Positions 22,247 to 32,159 of a DNA stretch of 64,000 nt are shown here, in pieces. The DNA comes from Chondrilla cf. caribensis (lineage: Eukaryota > Porifera > Demospongiae > Chondrillida > Chondrillidae). The notes below the pieces were generated by a model. That model was not told where the DNA came from. It did no database searches and was given only the letters and a program-made list of their open reading frames with translations. Numbering within the stretch: the first letter of the stretch is position 1; each line of letters opens with the position of its first letter. Made by a program: the position numbers and the translations under genes. The stretch lies in contig OZ026563.1 in NCBI GenBank assembly GCA_964020155.1, positions 1,957,548 to 2,021,547 of the forward strand, given 5' to 3'.

Positions 22247-25171
22247 TCAAGCTACTCGAATGTACAGCTCCACACTTCTGGTAGTTGTTGCTCTACTGAA
22301 GTGACCATTCCAGTCACACCACCTCATCTCCACATCATCACTGATGGTCTTTCCCAGTTTCTTCTTGAACCAAGGTTGGCCAGGATTGTCACAACAAGTG
22401 GAACCCAATGCACAGGAAGCACCAGAACTGTCCCACAACTGATCAGGGTAGAGGTGGTTACGAATGTATCTATTTCCAGTAGGATTTCCAGAATCACAAT
22501 AGTAGTCACTTTGAATGAAGTTTGGTAGTCTAAGAGCAACTGTAGTCCCTAGTGTAGTACAAGGACAGTTGTGCCTGTGTAATCTACTGTCTGTTGGGTT
22601 AGCTTGTAGTCCTACAGCATAAGTCCAGAGGTGACTTCTTGGTGATCTTCCATGAGTTATAGAAATTCCATATACATAGTTGATATCATCTGGAGTTGAA
22701 GATGCTGTTGAGTAAAAAAATGCATGCTTTTCTCCATATTGGTATGCTTCAACCATTCCACACACTTCAGTGTAGTTGTGTCCATAAGAGTTGAAGTAAA
22801 CTGAAGTACAACCACGCCGTACATTCCTACCACAGTACCATATACCATTAGCTTCAAACTTCCGTAGTGGTTGTGGACACACGTTCCTTTCACTCATATT
22901 GAAGTATCTGGTCCTCATCCAGACTCCTTCTCCACAGTGAGGGTGTCCCCTCAGGTAGCAATACACTCTACTAACAGTGTTGTCAGTTTGGTTTCTTATC
23001 CAGTAAAGCCCATCAGGTCTCCCCACTGGTATGTCAGCACAGCTCTCAGCAGGGTTCCCCCTGGTGTATCCTATGGTGGGGTTACACCTTGTTGTTCCTG
23101 GTGTGTTGGACCTATTGTTGAGTTCCTCGACAATGATGTCCTTCAACTTGTAATATAGTTCAGTTTTGATGCGTTGTTCAACATTGCTGTCCAGAGTGGT
23201 TATTCCTGGAAGTCCTGGAGGACCGGAAGGACCTTGTGCACCTTGTGGACCACGACCCCCCTCAATTCCTTGTCTTCCTGGTGGTCCTTGAGGACCTGAG
23301 TATTCAAAGCAATATTTGACTGACTAGTTTGCTAAACAATGTACTTGTTGTAAAACAGTATGTGTATACAGTACATGAGCATGTGAACCACATGTATATA
23401 GGTAGTACCATTAGCAGGTATGTTTCAGACTGTTTTTGTCAATTACATGAGCATTTTATATACAGTGGGAAGAGAAATTCTCCCCCACAAGGAATAATCT
23501 TATATCTACAGTAACTAACTCCTTTTGCACTAGAGCTTCAAAGCAGTTCATAAAGCACTTTGAACTCTAATTACTTTAACTCACAAGTGTGTAAACGCAT
23601 TAAAGTGATTACAAAATTGACTCAAGTAAGCCACCTACGGAGGTGGTTTGAAGTTGGTTTGAAGTCGGTTTAAAATAAAGTGCTTCGGTTGTAAACGATT
23701 TTTGTGGATTATATTGCTTTAAAAACTGATTATGGAGTATTTTGGTGTGTTATTGCGCTTTATAATCTTCTATCTGTCATGTTAGACTCATTAAAGTTGT
23801 ATCCATGAGCATGACAGCGAAAGTGAACTTTTTGTAGCTTAAAATTGATATAGTCGCTTCTTGTTGTAAAGTACAGTGAAACCCCTCTAAACCGAACACT
23901 GGGACAAATGAAAATGTTCGCTTTAGAGGGGTTTTCAGATTAGTGAGGTTCCACATATTTTTCAGATAGCAAACATTGCATTATTAATTTTGTTGTAATA
24001 CATCAACATACAATGGCTAGAAATAGAATAGTATAGCCAAATTGTTAGAAAAAAGGAACAGAACTTATGTAAAATTATTGACAATTTTGACAATTCTACC
24101 CTTCTTCGCTTTAGAGTTGGTTCTGACATCAGCACACTAACACTAACGTCCACACTTCGACAGCTGGAGATTGCATGTTCGGTTTACAAAGGTTGATTTA
24201 TACACTAAATTGGGTTTTGGGACCAAACATCTGTTTGGTTTTCGGAATACAGAGTTTCTAGTTTAGAAAGGTTGAAATAATGTTCGATTTAAAGAGAATT
24301 TTGAATTACTGAGGGTTTGATTTAGAGGGGTTTCGCTGTATTAACATAAAAGGTGTTCCGTTGTTGGCTAATCCTTCTATTACAAAGAATAACAATTGAA
24401 ATTAAGGAAAAGAAGACAAAATGTGGGTATTATCAGTTATTTGGATCTTGAACTCCAGTATTTAGGAAAGACTTCGCAGAAACTGAATTAAATCACTGTA
24501 ACATTTGTCAAAGTGTAAATCGCCTTCTAAACTGGTTATTTGTAATACATTTAAATGCACCAAACCGGTTTAGTTAAACCCACTACAGAAGCGATTTAAC
24601 GGAATCATGTAGTGTAATAGGGGCTACTGACTATAATATTTGCTGTAACTATACATTTCAGCAGGTTATACTGAATTCCTGTTCAGTGTCCCATGAGATG
24701 AGGTATGTGATTCTACTGTAGTACAGTACACCCTAACCTGGTGGTCCTTGATTTTCTCTTCCTCCAATTGGCCCTTCCACTCCTTGAAAACCACGTGGTC
24801 CAGGTGGTCCTGAAGAATAGGAAGTGATTCGTAGAGTATCCTCTTATGCCAACCTCTTACTTCTCCTCTCAGTCCAACCTCTCAACTCTCCTCTCAGTCA
24901 AACCTCACACTCTTATTTTGTTGTACTAACCTCTCGGTCCATGGTCTCCTCTAGGACCTGCTGGTCCCCCAGGTCCCTGTTGTCCGGGAGGACCAGGTGG
25001 TCCTGCTGTTCCCTCAGGTCCAACAGGCCCATCTCGTCCGTCACCTCCTGGTACTCCTCTGAATGTGAACTGCAGTTCAGTGACATTGTTGGCCTCAAAT
25101 GCAGTCTGTGTCTGTCCCAGTTGTAGGCATTGAGCAAAGAAGATGAAGAGAATTGTTTGAAGGACAACCAT
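22247..25171 (-). CDS. Ficolin-like collagen/fibrinogen-related protein, array copy 7
   Basis: Exons 25171-24931 (241 bp, long form), 24809-24738 (72 bp), 23295-22247; the joined frame gives 453 residues. The most divergent head in the array: variable spots NVRRG, EKHAFFYST, RSPRS, DSRLHRHN, NRYIRNH, DWNGHFSRA, plus an extra LR in the LRLPNFIQ segment. In exon 2 one obligatory Gly is replaced by Glu (GGRENQGPP), which breaks the triplet pattern and could kink or weaken the helix. The neck reads VEQRIK, the motif of the short-exon subfamily, so the copy looks chimeric. Intron 2 holds an AGCCCC MITE with a second MITE inside it. Confidence 0.85.
23517..24625. mobile_element. AGCCCC-family MITE with nested insertion, intron 2 of copy 7
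   Basis: Ends AACTCCTTTTGCACTAGAGC and TAGTGTAATAGGGGCT, flanked by ACT (23514-23516, 24626-24628). It is longer than its relatives because a 465-bp element lies inside it. Confidence 0.78.
23874..24338. mobile_element. Pogo/mariner-type MITE nested in the AGCCCC MITE
   Basis: Terminal repeats CAGTGAAACCCCTCTAAA and CAGCGAAACCCCTCTAAA, flanked by TA on both sides. The uninterrupted site is seen in copies 3, 9 and 10 (TAAAATATTAACATAAAAGG type). 465 bp, no ORF of note. The CAGTGAAACCCCTCTAAA-type end is typical of pogo/Tigger-like non-autonomous elements. Confidence 0.85.
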
Positions 25172-25344
25172 GACTTGTAGTATCAATCTCCTCTATTCAA
25201 TTCTCGAGCACTAATACTTCATTTATACTGGTTTCAGATCCCACAAACTGTTAGGGGATGTGGAAGGGGTGTGGTTACAAAGTCTGAGTAAAGGAAAAGG
25301 GAAGGTGTGTGTACATAAACCATGTAACACAGGTGTGCTTGATG

Positions 25345-25440
25345 TACCATAAGGGTAGCTAGCTCCAAAGGGATCAAGAAGATCAAGAGAACTGTTTGAA
25401 GGATAACCATGACTTGTAGTATCAGAATTCTCTCCGCCAC
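25345..25440 (-). pseudogene. Duplicated exon 1 leader fragment upstream of copy 7
   Basis: A second copy of the leader (MVILQTVLLIFLI) and its untranslated region lies about 230 bp upstream of the real exon 1 of copy 7. The first belongs to a class A-like leader, and this one continues into a class B promoter. It has no collagen triplets. It looks like a recombination junction between the two spacer classes. Confidence 0.6.
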
Positions 25441-25493
25441 TAGCTGGAATGATCACAGGATGTGGTTTGTGTATGCAACATCATTAGTAGATA

Positions 25494-25501
25494 CTTTTAT
25501 A
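25494..25501 (-). promoter_or_regulatory. TATA box, class B, upstream of copy 7
   Basis: TATAAAAG on the - strand; it now lies above the leader fragment rather than directly above the copy 7 exon 1. Confidence 0.5.
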
Positions 25502-26619
25502 CTATTCTTTAACTGATCCATGTACAGTAGCACTAATGTAGGATATACCTTTTAAGGGTATTACTAAAGTATGCACTTGTACAACTACGCTGCATAAATT
25601 GATACTATACTTAGTACAATCCCGGAGTCTGTATTGTTGATATGTACCATGTAGTTGTGGCTCCATGTCCTCTGTACTGGGTTGTACTGGAATGTGTGTA
25701 TGACATGTACTTGTCAAAGTTAGTGTACCTAGGTTGTATGGGGTGACATTCCTCATTTGTAGTATGGAGACTGGTGTGTTTTCCTATGAAGATTGTATGA
25801 TGTATGACATTCAGTTGTACCGCCCTTGTGGGTTCAATCAGAGAGACCTCTTGAAGGATAACCTTGGCTTGGAGCATCAGTGTAGCACAAATAATGCATT
25901 TGTACACATACAGGCCATGTTCCCAATCACAAGCCTGTTAGGGTGTGTGGTTAGTTCAAGTGAAGGAAAAGAGAAGGTACATAATCCATGTATAGTATGG
26001 GTCATTGATGAAGTTCACCGGACAGGTGCACTTGCATGATGTATGTACTCTATTTTATTATCAGAATGTTTTCCCAGGGAAGGTTTGTGTTCACGTGTGG
26101 AACCTCTCACCTTTAAAATAATTGTAAAATGATTGACTATGGGACAATAATTATGGTAGATAATTAGAGGAAATTGTCTGCTATCAATTGAGGTTGTTGT
26201 TCCTGTTAGAGGTTGGCATGTATACAGAGAGCACTGGGAGCATGACATCTGCACAGATGTAGCAATCTTGAGTGATTTGTATGATTACATATTGGTCAAT
26301 GTACTTACACATTGTGGTTAACTGTAAATGGAGATGCTCATGGAGGGGCTCTGTGGATTTCCTAACATATACATAAATTGGTTTTAATCTCACTCTGGAG
26401 TTGAGACACTACCTTCCCTACAGTACTCACAGTGACCTGTACAGGAACCACCTACTGCACACAAGTGTCAACAGTAATGATGCTCTCTTAGTGAGAGAAA
26501 CCATTGTTACATGCGTACCCTCTGTTATGTATACTTTACCAATGTTGAAAGCATTTTATCGAAGGAGCACTTACATTAGTCAATGTATCATGTAGTATAA
26601 ATGGTAGAAATAATTGTAC

Positions 26620-27429
26620 CAGTGTTGTGGCAATTACAGCTCACAAGTAATCAATTACTATTACAATTACTTGGCTATTTCAAGAACCCATTACCATTAC
26701 TCTGTAGCTTCAAGTAATCAATTGCCATTACATCTACTTTAAGTAATTACAATTACAATTACAATTACATAGTAGTTACATAAAATGAGAGTTAATTTCC
26801 ATAAATAGTAATGTTTCTAAGTAGCATGCGACATCTTAGTGGACTTAAAAGTTTGCTAGCCTGACTTGAAACACATTCCACCAGTGCAGCTGTTGCAGGC
26901 ACAGTGAACACCTTACTTGCTAGCTTAGCAAGCAAAGGGTATTCAGTGGCTTTTAATTGCCAAAACTCAAGGGGGTTCAACTGGAACTCCCTCTTGTCCA
27001 CAACCTTATCTACATCAATTTCCACAAGTTGCTGCACCACCTTCAGCTGGGAATTCCAGCATGTTTCATTCTTATCAATTACTGTTTTACCCAATAATTC
27101 TTCCACCTTCTCAATCGCCAGAGTCGATCCCCAACAATGGCTAACAACTTGACCTGCCTTACATAGAACTGCATATATACCTTAATATAATATATAATAC
27201 TATATCCCTCACTGAGTAGAAATCTTTTCATATCCAGGGGAGCAAGGAGGAATGTAATTGCATGTAATTGTGTAATTGTGCATCGATTACACAAAAGGTT
27301 GAATGTAAACAATTACCATTACAATTACTTCAGTGAAAAAATCTCAATTACAATTAAATTACAATTACCTAGAAATGTGTAATTGATTACAGCCAATTAC
27401 AATTACCAATTACCATTACCACAACACTG
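26620..27429. mobile_element. hAT-family transposon relic with 8-bp target duplication
   Basis: Ends CAGTGTTGTGGCAATTAC and (inverted) CAGTGTTGTGGTAATGGTAA, flanked by AATTGTAC on both sides (26612-26619, 27430-27437). The undisturbed site AATAATTGTACTAATTG is present near 42885. 810 bp. Both ends are made of short AATTAC/GTAATT subrepeats, a common hAT subterminal feature. Internally deleted apart from the transposase 3' end. Confidence 0.92.
26792..27106 (-). pseudogene. hAT transposase C-terminal dimerisation domain (remnant)
   Basis: About 104 codons without N-terminal parts. The stretch LEFWQLKATEYPLLAKLASK, followed by VPATAALVECVSSQASKLLS, matches the hAT C-terminal dimerisation domain; the usual SER of VPATSASSERVFS is changed to VEC. 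The RNase H-like catalytic region is absent, so this cannot encode an active enzyme. Confidence 0.85.
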
Positions 27430-28420
27430 AATTGTACTAATTGTTATGCATTGATTCTGTTTTTTAAGTGTAAAAACCTCCTCATCTGGAGGTCACAGGT
27501 TAGACTCTCACAACTGTTGATATGTAAAAGGTTCACACTCATCCAATCTATACAAGTGATTGACTTCACCTTTTTGTTACCTTATCTATATTGCTATTAT
27601 GTAATCATGCACTGTCACATGCTCGTCACATGACGCAACTCCATATATTTGCCAAGCAGAAGGCAGCTAAGTGTGTTGCTGAGACAGTGGGTGTTTGTGT
27701 GTATGTACGTACGTATATACGTATGTACTGTATGTATACATATCTGTAGCATTCAATTCTTGACATCTCAATTGCTCAAGAGTCACACGGACTGCTACAT
27801 AGCTATTCCTAGACAGTGATTCAGGTCCACCAGTTGCCTCGATTGTCTTTGAAACACAACACAGTAGCACACCCAGCAAAATTTGAGTTGATGATACAAA
27901 GTCTGGATCGATCAGCAACAGGACATGTAAATGTGTAGAGCAAGGTGTAAACATATCATGCGTGAGTGTACTTTCTGGTCCCAGGTGACCAGTTAATGTG
28001 TTCTCATTTCTGGGGTGATCCTAATTCTAATGTTGATCAAAGGTGTAAGGTATCATCTGTAGTAGGAATATTCAGGATTGGAAGAAGTCCTATTACAGGA
28101 GTAGTCTACTTAGCGGGGTAATATTCATGTGAAGTTCTTCAATTTGAATCTAATGATCTTACTATTGAAGCTGCTAATAGTTAATATTATTGCATCCTAT
28201 GGAGTCATGCACTATAATCCGTACACGTGACATGTCATTCATCACATCTCTTCATTAGTTGACCCCAGATGTACAAACTAAACCTCAAGTTCTATTAGTG
28301 GTCCTAATGTTAGTATAGTACTAAGTGTGGGTGATGGTCCTAGTTGACCATGTGTAATGTTCCCCAGTAATGAGTGTTATCTAATGACCTATCTACGGTG
28401 TAAGTATGCAATGAGTGATT

Positions 28421-31104
28421 TCAAGCTACTCGAATGTACAGCTCCACACTTCTTGTAGCTGTAGCCTCATACCAGCTGTCATCATGCTGACACCACCTCA
28501 TCTCCACATCATCACTGATGGTCTTTCCCAGTTTCTTCTTGAACCAAGGTTGGTCAGGATTGTCACAACAAGTGGAACCAGACACACAGGAAGCACCAGA
28601 GCTATCCCACAACTGATCAGGGTAGAGGTGGTAATCAATGAAGCTATTTCCAGTAGGATTTCCAGAATCACAATAATAGTCATTTTGAATGAAGTTTGGT
28701 GGAGTAACTGTAGTCCCTAACCCAGTACAAGGACAGTTATTCCTGCGCCATCTACTGTTTGTTGGGTTAGCATTTAGTCCTACAGCATATGTCCAGAGGT
28801 GACTCCTCGGTGAGTTTCCATGAGTTATAGAAATCCCATATACGTAGTTGATGGTATCTGGAGTTGAAGATGCCCTTGACCACACAAATGCATCTGGTGC
28901 ACCGTACTGGTATGTTTCAACCATTCCACACACTTCAGTGTAGTTGTGTCCATAAGAATTGAAGTAAACTGAAGTACAACCACGCCATACATTCCTCCTA
29001 CAATACCACTTTTCATTAGCTTGAAACCTCTGTAGTGGTTGTGGACACACATCCCTTTCACTCATATCAAAGTACCCGGTCCTCATCCAGACCCCTTCTC
29101 CACAGTGAGGGTGTCCATTCAGGTAGCAATACACTCTACTAACAGTGTTGTCAGTTTGGTTTCTTATCCAGTAAAGCCCATGAGGTATCCTTGGTGGTAT
29201 GTCAGCACAGCTCTCAGCTGGGTTCTCTCTGGTGTATCGTATTTTAGGATCACAGCTTGTTTTTCCTGGTGTGTTGGACCTGTTGTTGAGTTCCTCCACA
29301 ATGATGTCCTTCAACTTGTAATATAGTTCAGTTTTGATGAGTCGTTCAACATTGCTGTCCAGAGTGGTTATTCCTGGAGGTCCCGGAGGACCAGGAGGAC
29401 CTTGTGCACCTCTTGGACCACGGCCTCCCTCAATTCCTTGTCTTCCTGGTGGTCCTTGAGGACCTTAGTATTCCAAAACAATATTTAACTGAAATGTTTT
29501 GCTATACACTGTGCTTGATGTAATACACTATATACATACATACAGTATGGTGCAGCTTCCATCTTCTCCTCAATTATCCTAATCATTTCAACATTAAGCT
29601 TGGATGGCCTACCAGATCACTGGATACCATTCGAGAGATCCTTCCAAATAGCTTGTATCTCAGTTAAGCTCTGTTAACGATGAGCCTTAACCGATAGAGA
29701 TCAATGTTTATTGGAAAAGTGTCAATGGTTATCCAAAAATTGTTAAATTCCATCTGTTAGTGATTCTCGGATAAAAGGGCACTTTTAACGGTTATTGGTT
29801 AACATTTATTGGTTAGCGTTACCTTTATTTTGCACCGTACTGTACACTACATGAGCATGTGTGCAGTATAATGAACCACATACAGTGGGACCCCTGTAAT
29901 CAGGACACCTTGGGTCAGTGTCCTTATTTCAGGGGTTATGTACTTTGGATTGAAATTAATGGACATGCACGCTGCGGGGGGCGTAACTCGGCAGCCATAT
30001 TGGGTGGCAAAAAGACACGTTGCCAATAGGGAGCAATACAAAATTTACCCAGTTGTAACAGTTCTAGACACTTCATCTTCCAACTAAACCTCAAATTTCT
30101 TAGAGACATGAGCTAATATGGTACAATCCAAGTCGTCTTCATAACGAATACTTCCTAATGATCGTATTTTCACCTCGAAATCCCCTGCACGTATGGATTG
30201 TCAGGATCAAAGGTATTGGTGGACAAACTGGAGAAAATTTTACAGTCTCGGAAACTTTGATTTGTCCGTTTTATTATGTATAATTTACTACTGATTTGTA
30301 TACACTGGTTCATATTTCCCGTCCGTTTTACGGAATAACAAAAGTCTGTTCTTCAGGGGGCATTTCACATACATTACAATACGGAATAAGTTGGTTCCAA
30401 GATTATGTGTCTGTTTTAGCGCGGTGTCCGTATTTCAGGGGGCCGGATTATAGGGGTCCCACTGTACATATATAGATAGTACTATCAGTTAGTACTACCC
30501 ACACATACAGGTATATGTCAGACTGTTTTTGTCAAATACACAAGCATTTTCTCTCTTGTAATGAATAATATTATATACAGTATTACAGTAACTGACTATA
30601 TTTGCCGTAACTATACATTTCAACAGGTTATACTAAGTTCCTGTCCAGTGTCCTATGAGATGTGATATATGATTCTACTGTAGTACAGTACACCCTAACC
30701 TGGTGGTCCTTGATTTCCTCTTACTCCAATTGGCCCTTCCACTCCTTGACGACCATGTGGTCCAGGTGGTCCTGAAGAAGAATAGGAAGTGATTCATATC
30801 GTTTCCTCTTATGCCAACCTCTCAACCCTCCTCTCAGTTCAGCCCTCATTCTGTTGTACTAACCTCTTGGTCCACGGTCTCCTCTAGGACCTGCTGGTCC
30901 CTCAGGTCCCTGTTGTCCAGGAGGACCAGGTGGTCCTGCTGTTCCCTGAGGTCCAACAGGTCCATCTCGTCCATCACGTCCCGGTACTCCTCTGAATGTG
31001 AACTGCAGTTCAGTGACATTGTTGGCCTCAAATGTGGTCTGTGTCTGACCCAGTTGTAGGCATTGAGTGAATAAGATGAAGAGAACTGTTTGAAGGACAC
31101 CCAT
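28421..31104 (-). CDS. Ficolin-like collagen/fibrinogen-related protein, array copy 8 (intact)
   Basis: Exons 31104-30864 (241 bp, long form), 30771-30700 (72 bp), 29463-28421; 451 residues. The exon 3 acceptor is CTAAG instead of CTCAG, still a valid AG. Variable spots: [43 protein letters not shown]. The segment [13 protein letters not shown] and the linker [15 protein letters not shown] resemble copies 11 and 14 rather than neighbours. Start ATG reads [12 protein letters not shown]. Only one vestigial minisatellite unit in intron 1. Intron 2 holds a shortened Tc1-like relic and a separate MITE, and lacks the AGCCCC MITE. Confidence 0.9.
29548..29837. mobile_element. Shortened Tc1-like relic in intron 2 of copy 8
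   Basis: Same element and same position as 12977-13515 in copy 4, flanked by TA, but with the first 220 bp or so deleted. It retains the [12 protein letters not shown] helix-turn-helix remnant on the - strand near 29590-29650. Shared position means it was inserted before the two copies separated. Confidence 0.7.
29883..30464. mobile_element. Pogo/mariner-type MITE, 582 bp, in intron 2 of copy 8
   Basis: Ends CAGTGGGACCCCTGTAATC and (inverted) CAGTGGGACCCCTATAATC, flanked by TA (29881-29882, 30465-30466). Sister copies read AATGAACCACATGTATAG-like sequence without it. Subterminal parts (GGTGTCC, TATTTCAGGGG) are also inverted. No ORF of note. Confidence 0.88.
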
Positions 31105-31156
31105 TACTTGTAGTATCAATCTCCTCTTTCCTGTCATGGAACACTGAGTGTGGTCT

Positions 31157-31163
31157 TTATATA
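31157..31163 (-). promoter_or_regulatory. TATA box, copy 8 (class A)
   Basis: TATATAA on the - strand 53 bp above the ATG at 31104. Confidence 0.65.
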
Positions 31164-31496
31164 GCATTATACAGTATGTGGTACCAGTTTATAAACATTT
31201 CATATTGTTCTCTAGTCTGTGTAATCTTGTATTAGATATCCAATTATGTATACTGGTTATCTTTATTATTACATGATTGTATGTGTTCTACGTAGTGTGT
31301 TCCCTATGACAATTGTACTGTGTGTGGTAGGTGGTGGGGTGAAAGGGCATGTTAGTGCTGAGTGTCTGTAACTAGTGATGAATACAATTAATGTGTTTAT
31401 TCTGTGCCCCCTAGCTCCTCCTGTTGAGTGTTTGGTGTGTCCCTGTTCCTCTAATGTTGTGATATTCATGTGTTTTGTTTGTGTGTGTTGTGTGTT

Positions 31497-31510
31497 GTTG
31501 TCATGGCAAC
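31497..31510. promoter_or_regulatory. X-box palindrome upstream of copy 8
   Basis: GTTGTCATGGCAAC, identical to the other class A copies. Confidence 0.5.
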
Positions 31511-32159
31511 AATTCCCAATCCAATGAGCCATGTCAGCCACCTCTGTGTTGTACATCCTCTGATGTGTGTGACACAGTGCAACCTGTGTGGGTGACCACC
31601 TCACTACCACAGTCACCTGTATACAGTGGACACTAGTATGTATTTGAGTGGTTGAGTGAACTGATATGTACTGTACTGTACACTGTAGTGAACACTACAT
31701 TTGGTGTTCATTTTTCAATGATTTCAGATTCACCTCGAAAGTGTACATTGTACCAATATTCAGTTTGTCATGTAGTGACCTCTTTGAAGGAGTTGAGGTT
31801 GACTGCTGTGTTTACAGCAGTAGTGCAGTAGCAGTGGGTGCACAGTCACATGTTTATCATGTGACTACCAATAAATGTCCTTTGTTGTGCATGTTGTTAT
31901 TATCAATTGACTCCACAAGTGATGTGGATTGTATATCACTGCCTATGTAGTCATGCACCATACATGTGACATGTCATTCATCACATCTCTTCATTATTTG
32001 AACTCAGATGTACAGACTAAACCTCAAGTTCGATAAATGATCCTAATGTTAGTGTAGTACTAAGTGTAGGTGATGGTCCTAGTTGACCATGTGTAATGTT
32101 TCCCAGTAACAAGTGTTATCTAATGACCTATCTATGGTGTACGTATGCAATGAGTGATT

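Larger units (their letters stand above)
25441..28420. repeat. Class B spacer between copies 7 and 8 (with hAT insertion)
   Basis: Same three + strand ORF relics (near 25775-25890, 26210-26340, 26401-26595) and the - strand relic (27740-27960) as other class B spacers, interrupted by an 810-bp hAT element. No GT microsatellite. No intact gene apart from transposon remains. Confidence 0.75.
31105..32159. repeat. Class A spacer between copies 8 and 9
   Basis: Full-length class A spacer: promoter, X-box at 31497-31510, hairpin near 31846-31864 followed by AATAAA, and the conserved block below the copy 9 stop. No gene. Confidence 0.8.
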
